A stretch of 61,196 bases of DNA from contig JBBDMW010000052.1 of the NCBI GenBank assembly GCA_040878005.1, positions 1 to 61,196 of the forward strand, in the 5' to 3' direction. Both the position numbers and the translations under genes were made by a program. Shown here piece after piece: positions 43,559 through 52,242 of the stretch (its first letter is position 1; every line of letters starts with the position of its first letter). Origin of the DNA: JBBDMW01 sp040878005 (GTDB lineage: Bacteria > Chloroflexota > Dehalococcoidia > Lucifugimonadales > Lucifugimonadaceae). The notes beneath the pieces were generated by a model. The model searched no databases, was not told the origin of the DNA, and saw only the letters and a list, made by a program, of their open reading frames with translations.

Positions 43559-45367
43559 ATGCCGATCCAAGTTCTAAGTGAAGCCCTCTCATCGCGCATT
43601 GCCGCCGGTGAGGTCATAGAGCGTCCCGCTTCAGTGGTCAAAGAACTGGTTGAGAACTCGCTGGACGCAGGCGCGACCCGCGTAGAAATCAGCATCAGGG
43701 ACGGCGGTGTTCGTTCGATCAGCGTAGTCGACAACGGGTCGGGTATATCGCCTGGTGAATTAAGCGTTGCGTTCGAGCGGTTTGCCACCAGCAAGATAGA
43801 CGAGACATCAGACCTCACCGGCATCTCGACCCTCGGTTTCCGCGGTGAGGCGCTCCCCTCGATAGCATCAGTCGCGCGGGTGGAAGCCGTGAGCCGGGTC
43901 CACGAAAGCGATGCAGCAACAAGGTGTGTCTTCGAGTACGGCCACCGTGATCTGCTTGAGACCACGGGCGCAGCGCCAGGCACTTCTGTCTCGGTCACTG
44001 GTTTGTTCCGCAATGTTCCAGCCCGGCTGAAATTCCTGGGTTCGCCTGGCCGTGAGCTAAACAGGATTCAACAGTTGGTGGCCACTCTGGCGCTCGTATA
44101 TCCCAACGTCGCATTCAAACTCACTTCAGACGGCAAGCTACGTATTGGCAGTCCCGGAACAGGCGATACGCTGGCGGCCGTCGCTGCTGTTTATGGCTCT
44201 CGTGTTGGCGATGTGATGCTTAAAGTGGACGGAGACTCATCCGCCGCATTCGGAGCCGTCGGATTGATCAGCGCACCGTCGCTGACACGCGGGAACCGCA
44301 ACTACATCACGTTGGCCGTAAATGGACGATGGGTGCAGAGCCGCCGTTTGATTTTTGCGATTGAGCAGGCTTACCACGGCTTCCTGCCTGAGCGCCGGTT
44401 CCCGGTGGCAATTGTGGATATGCGTATCCCGTACAACGACGTCGACGTCAATGTTCACCCTGCCAAGGCTGAGGTTCGCTTCCTCCGTGAAGACATCGTC
44501 TTCTCAACACTGCAGAGGGCCATCAGGGGCACGTTGACAGAGTCTGCGCCAGTTCATGGTTTCACGCTTGCGGCACCCGCAAGGGCACAGGGCGCGCCGG
44601 GCCGGTCATCCTCACTGTCACATCAGCCACAGTCGCCGGGTTTCGCCATAAGTGCATCGTGGCCAGCCGCTGAAAGACAAGAAGCGTCTTCAGGCGTGGA
44701 GTCGTCACCGCCAGGAGAAAATCCTGATCTTCCCCTGGCCAGTGCCGAGGAGGCTGTGTCGAACCCTCCACCGAGGGCTACGCATAAAGGCGTACTGCCG
44801 GTCCTGCGGGTAATTGGACAGGCGCGAGAAACCTACATCCTGGCCGAGGGACCCGATGGCGTTTACCTGATCGACCAGCATGCCGCCCACGAACGGGTCT
44901 TATATGAGGAGATCCGCAACAGGTTCGCGGAAAAGTCAACGGAGATGCAGGCGCTGCTGGAACCGGAGACGGTCGAGTTGTCCCCGACTCATGCATCAAT
45001 CATTGAAGCACACATGGACGAGCTGGTTGCCGCAGGGTTCACAATTGAGCCATTTGGACAGGGAGCAGTTCTGTTGCGCACTGTGCCACAGCTACTTGTA
45101 AACAGGAGGGGGGCCGGCGATACATTAATCACGCTGCTGGACGACATCTCCGAGCGCGGCCGCTCCGACTCGTGGCAGGACAAGCTTCTATATACGATGG
45201 CCTGCCACTCTTCGGTCAGGGCGGGACAGACATTGTCCATCGAAGAGAGCAAAGAACTGATCCGTAAACTGGAGGCAACTCAGCAGCCTCACACTTGCCC
45301 GCACGGCCGTCCAACCATGATCCACCTCACGACCGGCGTGCTGGATAGAGAATTCCGCCGGAGTTGA
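43559..45367 (+). CDS. mutL: DNA mismatch repair protein MutL
   Basis: A 602-residue MutL. The GHKL ATPase domain shows VVKELVENSLDAGA, VVDNGSGISP, TLGFRGEALPSIASV and the loop NVPARLKFLGSP. A Pro/Ser-rich linker (about 345-415) joins the C-terminal dimerisation domain, which has the endonuclease motif DQHAAHERVLYE (matching DQHA-x2-E-x4-E), ACHSSVRAG and CPHGRPT. It is therefore a nicking MutL, the type found in bacteria without MutH. MutS is not in the window. I chose ATG 43559 because the family begins at IQVLSEALSSRIAAGEV; an upstream in-frame start at 43481 is less likely. Confidence 0.96.
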   Translation: MPIQVLSEALSSRIAAGEVIERPASVVKELVENSLDAGATRVEISIRDGGVRSISVVDNGSGISPGELSVAFERFATSKIDETSDLTGISTLGFRGEALPSIASVARVEAVSRVHESDAATRCVFEYGHRDLLETTGAAPGTSVSVTGLFRNVPARLKFLGSPGRELNRIQQLVATLALVYPNVAFKLTSDGKLRIGSPGTGDTLAAVAAVYGSRVGDVMLKVDGDSSAAFGAVGLISAPSLTRGNRNYITLAVNGRWVQSRRLIFAIEQAYHGFLPERRFPVAIVDMRIPYNDVDVNVHPAKAEVRFLREDIVFSTLQRAIRGTLTESAPVHGFTLAAPARAQGAPGRSSSLSHQPQSPGFAISASWPAAERQEASSGVESSPPGENPDLPLASAEEAVSNPPPRATHKGVLPVLRVIGQARETYILAEGPDGVYLIDQHAAHERVLYEEIRNRFAEKSTEMQALLEPETVELSPTHASIIEAHMDELVAAGFTIEPFGQGAVLLRTVPQLLVNRRGAGDTLITLLDDISERGRSDSWQDKLLYTMACHSSVRAGQTLSIEESKELIRKLEATQQPHTCPHGRPTMIHLTTGVLDREFRRS

Positions 45368-45433
45368 GGCGTGCCCGCTCTACCCACTGTTGCCTGAGTG
45401 GTTCGCATGCTTGGGGTGGCAGAGCAGGGCGCC

Positions 45434-46273
45434 TCATAACAGCGGCGCACCCGGAACATCGTGGCGGAATCCCAGTATCGAACCGCTGGCCTGGTCGGAA
45501 ACGTAGACGGTGCGCAAATCGGGTCCGCCGAACGCAAGGTTCGAAGGCTGCCACCCTTCAGAGTGGTACAGGTCGATCAGTTTCCCTTCGGGTGCTAGGA
45601 GGGCGATTGCCCGAATTCCCGGCAGGGCCGCCAATATGCGGCCTTCCACGTCCACGGCCATGCCATCCGGCATGGCCGGATCAGCAAAGCGGCGAATCAT
45701 GCGCTGCCCACTGAGTGTCCCGTTCTGCTGAATGGTGAACGAGACGATCCGGTTCGCTCGCATCTCCGCCACATACACCTCTCGCTTGTCATGCGACAGG
45801 GCGATTCCGTTGGGGAACGCAAGGTCACTGGCGAACACGTCGACCGCGCCGTTTGGAGCCGCCCTGTAAACAGGACTGATACACGGATCTGGCATGGGGC
45901 GGCGAATGGGATCAGTGAAGAGCATGTCACCAGACAGCAGAAATGTCAGATCGTTTGGTCCGCCAAACTGGGTGCCTCCATAGTGATCAACAAACCTTTC
46001 AAGTGTGCCGTTGGGCCTCAGCAACAAGATTGCCTTCAAACCGGTATCGGCAATGTAAAGCTCGCCGGTGGGGCCGAAAGCCAGGCCGTTGGGTCGGCCA
46101 CCGGTCTTTACAAGCTCCTGCGCTGAGCCATCCGATGCAATCCGGTACACAAGTCCGGATTCAGCGTTAACAACATGAAGACTGCCATCAGGGGCAATGG
46201 CTGGCCCTTCAGGCGTGGCAATGCCTGACGTGACAGTACGTAATTCTGGTGGCAGATGAACAGGCGATGTCAT
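45434..46273 (-). CDS. SMP-30/gluconolactonase-like beta-propeller protein
   Basis: A 279-residue six-bladed beta-propeller. Repeating blades contain GLAFGPTGELYIADTG, DLTFLLSGDMLFTD, PNGIALSHDKREVYVAE and PDGMAVDVEGRILAAL, with the acidic and Asn residues (PEGPA, GGPND, FPNGIA, PDGMA) that coordinate the active-site metal. Members hydrolyse sugar lactones, consistent with the aldose dehydrogenases at 2.6-4.9 kb, but the substrate is not fixed. There is no signal peptide. It diverges from the tetR-led operon, whose operator lies in the same 180-bp intergenic region. Confidence 0.87.
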   Translation of the reverse strand: MTSPVHLPPELRTVTSGIATPEGPAIAPDGSLHVVNAESGLVYRIASDGSAQELVKTGGRPNGLAFGPTGELYIADTGLKAILLLRPNGTLERFVDHYGGTQFGGPNDLTFLLSGDMLFTDPIRRPMPDPCISPVYRAAPNGAVDVFASDLAFPNGIALSHDKREVYVAEMRANRIVSFTIQQNGTLSGQRMIRRFADPAMPDGMAVDVEGRILAALPGIRAIALLAPEGKLIDLYHSEGWQPSNLAFGGPDLRTVYVSDQASGSILGFRHDVPGAPLL

Positions 46274-46374
46274 TTGTTCAACTAGTCAGCGTGCAGTTGG
46301 AGGTTTCCACGAAGCGTGGTGAAACAGCGGATCGGATTGGCTGAGTCTAGCATTCGTCTATGCAGTGGATCGGT

Positions 46375-46403
46375 TTGACCGTAAGGCAGGGTACAACTAA
46401 ACT
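46375..46403 (+). promoter_or_regulatory. sigma-70 promoter of the tetR-menaquinone operon
   Basis: TTGACC (46375-46380) and TAAACT (46398-46403) are separated by exactly 17 bp, matching -35 and -10 elements at five and four positions out of six. The transcription start would fall around 46409-46411, at the left edge of the palindromic operator. This arrangement predicts repression by blocking polymerase. Confidence 0.7.
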
Positions 46404-46408
46404 CAATT

Positions 46409-46426
46409 ACCGACCAGCTGGTCGGT
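46409..46426. promoter_or_regulatory. TetR operator, perfect 18-bp palindrome
   Basis: ACCGACCAGCTGGTCGGT is a perfect inverted repeat (ACCGACCAG / CTGGTCGGT). It begins five bases after the -10 and ends 27 bases before the tetR start codon. Palindromes with ACCGACC-type half-sites are bound by several TetR regulators, so self-repression by the adjacent TetR is the simplest reading. Confidence 0.75.
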
Positions 46427-46453
46427 TGGCATTGCTTGAGGTGACTTACGTAT

Positions 46454-47050
46454 TTGGCCATCAGGACAGACGATACCCGGGAACGCATTCTCGAGGCGGC
46501 AGAGATGGTATTCGCAGACAAGGGATACCACGACGCTCTGGTTGACGAGGTCGGACGCGCCACCGCCATGTCCAAGGGTGGACTGTATTTTCATTTCCCC
46601 AGCAAAGAGGGCCTCTTTTTTGCGGTCATGGACCGTTTGGCGGATAAGTTGGTGAGCCGAGCGCAGAAGGCTGCTGACAATGAGAATAGCCCACTCGCCC
46701 GGGCCGAGGCCGCCCTGGATGCCGTGCTGACTGCCCTGGCCAAGAGAAGGCGATTGGCCCGGCTGCTGATCGTGCAGGGATACAGCATGGGAAACGCCTT
46801 TGAGCGCAAGCGTGTGGAGATATTCGATCGGTTCGCCAACGTCATCAGGGGGCACCTAGACGACTCCGTGGCAGCGGGCGAAATAGAACCTGTGGACACA
46901 GAGATAGCGGCCCGTGTTTGGCTGGGAGCCGTGAATGAAGTCGTAATCTACTGGCTGTATGCAGGGGGGCCGTCACCTTCACGCAGTCTTCCAACGATCC
47001 ATCGCCTCCTCGTCAGCGGAATCACCCGCCCCGCCGGGAGGAACGGTTGA
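46454..47050 (+). CDS. TetR family transcriptional regulator
   Basis: A 198-residue regulator. The N-terminal helix-turn-helix is about residues 9-55 (RERILEAAEMVFADKGYHDA, then VGRATAMSKGGLYFHFPSKE), and the remainder is a helical ligand-binding and dimerisation domain. It begins at TTG; the frame has no earlier start. It is first in an eight-gene unit with the menaquinone enzymes, sharing a four-base overlap with mqnP, and has its own operator and promoter upstream. The ligand is unknown; a menaquinone precursor, a quinone or a fatty acid are possible guesses. Confidence 0.92.
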   Translation: MAIRTDDTRERILEAAEMVFADKGYHDALVDEVGRATAMSKGGLYFHFPSKEGLFFAVMDRLADKLVSRAQKAADNENSPLARAEAALDAVLTALAKRRRLARLLIVQGYSMGNAFERKRVEIFDRFANVIRGHLDDSVAAGEIEPVDTEIAARVWLGAVNEVVIYWLYAGGPSPSRSLPTIHRLLVSGITRPAGRNG

Positions 47051-47961
47051 CAGTGCCCCCCACTGCTGCGCCAATAGCCACCGGCACGGATCACAGGCCA
47101 GGATCGTTCTGGCAGCGCTTCGTTCTGTTCCTGGACACTATCAAGTTTGAACACTCTGTCTTTGCGCTGCCATTTGCTGTCCTGACCACGTTCATGGTCA
47201 CCACTGGCGTCCCTTCACTTGGGACCCTCAGTTGGATCATTGTGGCTATGGTGGGCATGCGAACGTTCGGGATGGGTGCCAATCGCCTGATCGACGCAGA
47301 AATTGATGCACGCAATCCCCGGACCTCGTCGCGTGCGTTGCCTGCCGGACGCATCAGCAAGCGTGAAGTGTGGCTTTACATGCTGGTCTCTGGCGCTGCA
47401 TTTGGATTGGCCGTATCCCAGCTAGACCCGTTGGCGTGGATCCTGTCGCCCATTCCAGTCTTGGTGATGATCGGTTACCCGTACCTCAAACGTTTCACAT
47501 GGGTGGCACACCTCGGCCTCGGAACCGTATACCTGATCGTGCCTCCGGCCGTATGGATCGCCATGACGGGAGAGCTCCCGGCGGGCATCATCATTCTCGG
47601 CATCGGTGCCATGCTGTGGGTCACAGGGTTCGACGTGCTGTACGGCACAGCTGACTACGATGTGGACCGGGCACAGGGCCTGCATTCCATTCCATCTCGG
47701 TTCGGCATCGCCCGCGCCTTGATGATCGCCCGGTTGTTCCACGCTATCTCGGTAGGTTGCCTTGCCGCGGCCGGCGCCCTGTTGGGCGCAGGGCCGCTCT
47801 ACTTCATTGGCGTGGCGATTGCAGGCGCTCTCCTGGCATACGAAAACAGCCTTGTCTCAGCGAAAGACCTCTCACGCCTCAACATGGCCTTCTTCACCAT
47901 GAATGGTGTGATAGCCCTGGTGTTTGGCGTCTTCGCTTCACTGGATGCAATGCTGCGATGA
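47047..47961 (+). CDS. mqnP: UbiA-type prenyltransferase of menaquinone synthesis
   Basis: A 304-residue membrane prenyltransferase with about eight helices. The first Asp-rich motif is NRLIDAEIDARNPRT, and the second is YGTADYDVDRAQGLHSIP. Both are needed for magnesium and prenyl-diphosphate binding. It would attach a polyprenyl chain to the naphthoate made by the futalosine pathway. The TTG start overlaps the tetR stop (TTGA), with GGGAGG five bases upstream. Placement between tetR and ubiX/ubiD is what assigns it to menaquinone, not ubiquinone. Confidence 0.92.
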   Translation: MTVPPTAAPIATGTDHRPGSFWQRFVLFLDTIKFEHSVFALPFAVLTTFMVTTGVPSLGTLSWIIVAMVGMRTFGMGANRLIDAEIDARNPRTSSRALPAGRISKREVWLYMLVSGAAFGLAVSQLDPLAWILSPIPVLVMIGYPYLKRFTWVAHLGLGTVYLIVPPAVWIAMTGELPAGIIILGIGAMLWVTGFDVLYGTADYDVDRAQGLHSIPSRFGIARALMIARLFHAISVGCLAAAGALLGAGPLYFIGVAIAGALLAYENSLVSAKDLSRLNMAFFTMNGVIALVFGVFASLDAMLR

Positions 47962-48599
47962 GCACGTACATCATCGGAGTAGCCGGAGCGAGCGGCGCAC
48001 CCTACACGCGCCGGGTTCTTGAAGGGCTCCTCGCTTCAGGACATGACGTCAAGGCGGTAATCACAGAGGCCGGTCGGAGAGTATTCGAAGTAGAGATGGG
48101 TCTCCACCTGCCAGGCGAAGCGAACGCTGACAGGATTGTCCTCTCGGAATGGCTACGAGCTGACACACTTCCGGGATCGCTTGAGGTATTCGACAACCGG
48201 GACGTCGCAGCCACCATAGCCAGCGGTTCATACCCCACAGGTGGAATGGCCATCGTCCCGTGCTCCACTGGAACGCTCGGGCGAATAGCGAATGGCGTTT
48301 CGAGCGGGCTGCTTGAACGCGCGGCGGATGTTTGCCTGAAGGAAAGACGCACCCTCATAGTGGTGCCGCGAGAAACACCCCTGAGCCTGGTGCATTTGCG
48401 CAACATGACGGCAATCACCGAAGCAGGGGCCATAGTCATGCCTGCAATGCCAGGGTTCTATCACCGGCCGCGGTCGGTACAGGACCTGGTGGACATGGTG
48501 GCCGGCCGAGTGCTGGCTCACCTCGGCGTCGAATCGTCAATCCTCAAGAGATGGCAGGGCGCAGAACCGCTCGAATATGCCGCGCTGGAGCAGGACTGA
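47958..48599 (+). CDS. ubiX: flavin prenyltransferase UbiX
   Basis: A 213-residue enzyme that prenylates FMN with dimethylallyl phosphate, making the cofactor of UbiD. Signatures are IIGVAGASGAPYTRRVLEG at the start, IVPCSTGTLGRIANGVSSGL, LLERAADVCLKERRTLIVVPRETPLS and VMPAMPGFYHRP, which closely track the family. The ATG overlaps the mqnP stop by four bases (ATGA), and the TGA is next to the ubiD ATG. It should work together with the UbiD that follows. Confidence 0.95.
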   Translation: MSTYIIGVAGASGAPYTRRVLEGLLASGHDVKAVITEAGRRVFEVEMGLHLPGEANADRIVLSEWLRADTLPGSLEVFDNRDVAATIASGSYPTGGMAIVPCSTGTLGRIANGVSSGLLERAADVCLKERRTLIVVPRETPLSLVHLRNMTAITEAGAIVMPAMPGFYHRPRSVQDLVDMVAGRVLAHLGVESSILKRWQGAEPLEYAALEQD

Positions 48600-50363
48600 A
48601 TGGCCTTCACTGATCTGCAGTCGTTCCTCAGACGCCTTGAAGCCGAAGGGGAATTGCAACGCATAACAGCCGAAGTGGACCCGGAACTGGAGATCACTGA
48701 GATCGCCACTCGATCCGTCAGTGCAGGCGGAAAGGCGCTCCTGTTCGAGAACGTGCGCGGAGCACAGTTTCCCCTGGCCATCAACGTGCTCGCCAGCATG
48801 CGCCGTATCGAAATGGCGCTCGGCATGCATCCTGAGGAGTTGGGCAACCAGCTTGTATCGTTTGCTGAACGCATGAACCCACCGTCGCTTGGTGCGCTGT
48901 GGGGCAACCGAGGCACGGCCTGGCGCATATCAAAAATACGTCCCGGTTCTTCGCGAAGAGCGCCAGTTCACCAAATCATTGAGACGGAACCAGATCTGTG
49001 CGCACTGCCGGTTCTAAAGTGCTGGCCCGAGGACGGGGGCCGATTTATAACACTGCCACTCGTCATGAGCCGCGACCCCGAAACCGGTGCGGGCAACATG
49101 GGCATCTACAGGATGCAGGTGTTCGACCAGAGCACCACCGGCATGCACATGCAGATCCAGAAGGGCGGCGGCTTTCACTATCACAACGCCGAAAAGCGCA
49201 ATGAGCCCCTGGAAATGGCGGTCGTTCTTAGCGGGGACCCGGCCCTGATTCTCAGCGCCGTCATGCCGCTCCCGGAAGGCTTCGATGAAGCCGCATTCTC
49301 AGGGATCGTACGCGGCAAGCGAACGCCCATGGTCAACGCCAGGACTTTGAATCTCAAGGTGCCTGCGAATGCAGAGTTCGTCCTCGAAGGGACTGTAAGA
49401 CCGGGCCGTCGCCGCATGGAAGGACCGTTCGGGGACCACTTCGGCCACTACTCGGCGCAGTCCGAGTTCCCGGTGTTTGAAGTTCGAACGATCACCCGCC
49501 GCAGGAACGCTATCTACCCCGCCACAGTCGTGGGCAAGCCACCGCAGGAAGACCGTTACCTGGGCGATGCCACACAGCTCATCCTCAAGCCACTGATAAA
49601 GCTCACCCACCCTGAGATCAGGGACCTGTGGGCTTACTACGAAGCCGGCTTCCACAATCTGCTGGTTGTCTCCGTTGAAACCCGCTACGCCCGCGAACCC
49701 ATCAAGACCGCCCTGGCCCTCCTTGGCGAGGGACAATTATCCCTCACGAAGGCGCTGGTGCTGGTGGGACCAGATGTGAGCCCACGTGATCCGTCGGCTG
49801 TTCTCCAGGCCATCAGGCGCAACTTCAAGGCTGAGGAAGACTTCCAGTTGATCGCCAGGACGGCCATCGACACGCTGGACTTCACCGGCGAAGCCATGCA
49901 CCGCGGCAGCAAGATGATCTTAGACGCCACCGGCCCCGCAGCCGGGGAAGTGGCACAAAAAGCAATCGCCCTGCCTGCAAACCTCGACCGTCTCGTGCCC
50001 GGCGTAGGCAAATGGCGGCTCGTGGGCAGGTCCATGCTGGTGGTGCAAGCAGCGGGTGGCGGACGAGACATCGCCGCGGCGCTCGTGGCCAATCCACTGC
50101 TCGGCTCATTGCAGATAGTGGCCGTGGTGTCAGAAGACGTGAACATCAATGACAACGTAGAACTCCTGTGGGGCATATTCACACGGTTTGACCCGGCCAG
50201 GGACGTCATCTTTACCGCCGCCGAATTCAGGGGCATCGCCCCCGTTTACCGCGGCATCATGGGAATAGACGCAACGTGGAAAGAGGGCTACCAAAAGCCG
50301 CTGATAATGGATCCAGAAATAGTTCAGAGGGTGGACAACAGATGGGCCGAGTACTGGAAGTAG
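48600..50363 (+). CDS. ubiD: UbiD-family decarboxylase of menaquinone synthesis
   Basis: A 587-residue prenylated-FMN decarboxylase. It starts with TDLQSFLRRLEAEGELQRI and includes NMGIYRMQVFDQSTTGMHMQ (cofactor-binding), EGPFGDHFGHYS and the C-terminal DARVDGRWAEY-like PEIVQRVDNRWAEYW. Long UbiD proteins of this type remove the carboxyl group from the prenylated 1,4-dihydroxy-6-naphthoate. The ATG follows the ubiX stop with no gap, and mqnE starts 22 bp inside its end. Exact substrate is inferred from the operon. Confidence 0.92.
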   Translation: MAFTDLQSFLRRLEAEGELQRITAEVDPELEITEIATRSVSAGGKALLFENVRGAQFPLAINVLASMRRIEMALGMHPEELGNQLVSFAERMNPPSLGALWGNRGTAWRISKIRPGSSRRAPVHQIIETEPDLCALPVLKCWPEDGGRFITLPLVMSRDPETGAGNMGIYRMQVFDQSTTGMHMQIQKGGGFHYHNAEKRNEPLEMAVVLSGDPALILSAVMPLPEGFDEAAFSGIVRGKRTPMVNARTLNLKVPANAEFVLEGTVRPGRRRMEGPFGDHFGHYSAQSEFPVFEVRTITRRRNAIYPATVVGKPPQEDRYLGDATQLILKPLIKLTHPEIRDLWAYYEAGFHNLLVVSVETRYAREPIKTALALLGEGQLSLTKALVLVGPDVSPRDPSAVLQAIRRNFKAEEDFQLIARTAIDTLDFTGEAMHRGSKMILDATGPAAGEVAQKAIALPANLDRLVPGVGKWRLVGRSMLVVQAAGGGRDIAAALVANPLLGSLQIVAVVSEDVNINDNVELLWGIFTRFDPARDVIFTAAEFRGIAPVYRGIMGIDATWKEGYQKPLIMDPEIVQRVDNRWAEYWK

Positions 50364-51448
50364 AAGACATTCAGATCACCGACAGGGGCTTGGTACCGGT
50401 CTGGGAGAAGGTCCTGGCAGGAGAGAGACTCTCGCTCGAGGACGGCGTCAAGGTCCTGGAGACAGACGACTTCTCAAGTGTCGGCCGCATGGCTGACTAC
50501 GCCAAGAAGCGCGTGACAGGCGACAAGGTCTACTTTGTCCTGAACCGGCACATCAACCCAACGAACATCTGCGTGCTGAGCTGCAAGTTCTGCGACTTCG
50601 CCAAGAAACCAACGGACGAAGGCGCCTACGAGATGTCGCTGGACGAGATCATGGACCACATGGATGACCAGATACGGGAAGTCCACATAGTGGGTGGCCA
50701 CCATCCCACCTGGACGTTCGAGTACTACGTGGACATGATCAAGACCATCCATGAAGCCTATCCCCAGGTTCAGATCAAGGCATTCACGGCGTCCGAGATC
50801 GACTACTTCCAGCGCCGGTGGAAGATCACACCAGAGGAATCCCTGGCCCGGTTCAAAGAGGCGGGGCTATCCGCCATGCCTGGCGGCGGCGCTGAGGTGT
50901 TCTCACCACGGGTCCACAAGCTTCTACTGCCAGGCAAGGCCAACGCAGACCGCTGGGCAGACATTCACCGGCTGGCCCACAACATGGGCATCAAGTCCAA
51001 CTGCACGCTCCTCTACGGTCACATCGAAACGTTCGCAGAACGCATCGACCACCTCATCAGGCTGAGAGAAATCCAGGACGACACAGGAGGATTCCTCGCG
51101 TTCATTCCACTGGAGTACCAGGTTGGCATGACCAAGCTGAGGGCGCGGCACACGCCGCCCATGGATGACCTCAAAATGATCGCGGCCGCCCGTCTCATGC
51201 TGGACAACATCCAGTACATCAAGAGCTACTGGGTCATGCTGGGCGAGGCCACCGCGTCTGTGGGCCTGAACTTCGGAGCGAACGACCTCGACGGTACCAT
51301 CGGTAAAGAACGAATCGCTCACGCCGCCATGGCCGCATCGCCGGCAGGTGTGGCCCGGGACAAGATGGTGCGCTCAATCAAGGATGCCAATCGTGTCCCC
51401 GTAGAACGTGACGCGGTTTATAACGAGATCAAGGTTTATGCCAACTGA
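50342..51448 (+). CDS. mqnE: aminofutalosine synthase MqnE
   Basis: A 368-residue radical SAM enzyme. The 4Fe-4S motif C-x3-C-x2-C is in NICVLSCKFCDFAK. Other marks are HIVGGHHPTWTFEYY, the SAM/substrate region SAMPGGGAEVFSPRV and LGEATASVGLNFGANDLDGT. It joins S-adenosylmethionine to 3-enolpyruvylbenzoate from MqnA, giving 6-amino-6-deoxyfutalosine. The ATG at 50342 overlaps ubiD; the open frame extends further upstream, but the family starts near here. Its stop overlaps the mqnA start by 11 bases. Confidence 0.94.
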   Translation: MGRVLEVEDIQITDRGLVPVWEKVLAGERLSLEDGVKVLETDDFSSVGRMADYAKKRVTGDKVYFVLNRHINPTNICVLSCKFCDFAKKPTDEGAYEMSLDEIMDHMDDQIREVHIVGGHHPTWTFEYYVDMIKTIHEAYPQVQIKAFTASEIDYFQRRWKITPEESLARFKEAGLSAMPGGGAEVFSPRVHKLLLPGKANADRWADIHRLAHNMGIKSNCTLLYGHIETFAERIDHLIRLREIQDDTGGFLAFIPLEYQVGMTKLRARHTPPMDDLKMIAAARLMLDNIQYIKSYWVMLGEATASVGLNFGANDLDGTIGKERIAHAAMAASPAGVARDKMVRSIKDANRVPVERDAVYNEIKVYAN

Positions 51449-52241
51449 CATGCCCAAACTTCGCGTGGGCCACATGCCTTACCTGAACTCAGAGGTGTTC
51501 TACAGGACACTTCCACCCGACGCATGCGACCTTGTGACCATGGTTCCCCGCGCCATGGCCGCGGCCGTTGAAAGTGGGGACCTGGACGCCGGGCCGCTGC
51601 CGGTCGCAGAAGTTATCCGGCTCGGTAATGCGCTGCGGCCCCTTGGAGACTTGTGCGTTGCCAGCCGCAACACAGCGCTCAGCGTTCTTTTGTTTTCCAG
51701 CAAGCCAGTCGAAGACCTGGAAGGAAGCAGGGTAGCGGTCACATCACACACCGCCACATCCATACAGCTGCTCCGGGTGTTGTTCGCCGACCGTTGGAAG
51801 TTATCCCACATCAAATTCGTGGAACTGGATGAGCCGCACGATGCCCAGTTGATCATCGGGGATGACGCACTGCGATTGCGACTGCAGGGCAGTGGTTACC
51901 CATACTCATATGACCTGGGCGAACAGTGGCGTCTGCTAACAGGCCTTCCATTTGTCTTCGCCCTGTGGGTTGTGCGGCGGGACGCCGATGCCGCACTGGC
52001 TGAAGCGCTGGAGCAGGCCCTGTGCGCAAGCCTCACCAATGGCCTGCAGCGGATCGATGAAATCGCAGCCGCCCGTACGACCGATTACCTGGACGAAACG
52101 AAATCCGCCTCGTACGTGCGGAACTTCACATACACACTGGGCGATGAGGAACGGCGCGGCATGGCCGAATTTGCGCGCCGCCTCGGTAAGCTGCCAGTAT
52201 GGCGGCCATCGCTCCCAGCCAGCATGACATTGGGAGCCTGA
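51438..52241 (+). CDS. mqnA: chorismate dehydratase MqnA
   Basis: A 267-residue periplasmic-binding-protein-fold enzyme that dehydrates chorismate to 3-[(1-carboxyvinyl)oxy]benzoate. Signatures are LRVGHMPYLNSEVFYR, LDAGPLPVAEVIRLG, VAVTSHTATSIQLLRVLF and IGDDALRL. The entry point of the pathway, it links the aro genes at 25-29 kb to menaquinone. ATG 51438 (AAGG just before it) overlaps the mqnE stop; an ATG at 51450 is an alternative. Confidence 0.93.
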   Translation: MPTDMPKLRVGHMPYLNSEVFYRTLPPDACDLVTMVPRAMAAAVESGDLDAGPLPVAEVIRLGNALRPLGDLCVASRNTALSVLLFSSKPVEDLEGSRVAVTSHTATSIQLLRVLFADRWKLSHIKFVELDEPHDAQLIIGDDALRLRLQGSGYPYSYDLGEQWRLLTGLPFVFALWVVRRDADAALAEALEQALCASLTNGLQRIDEIAAARTTDYLDETKSASYVRNFTYTLGDEERRGMAEFARRLGKLPVWRPSLPASMTLGA

Positions 52242-52242
52242 G

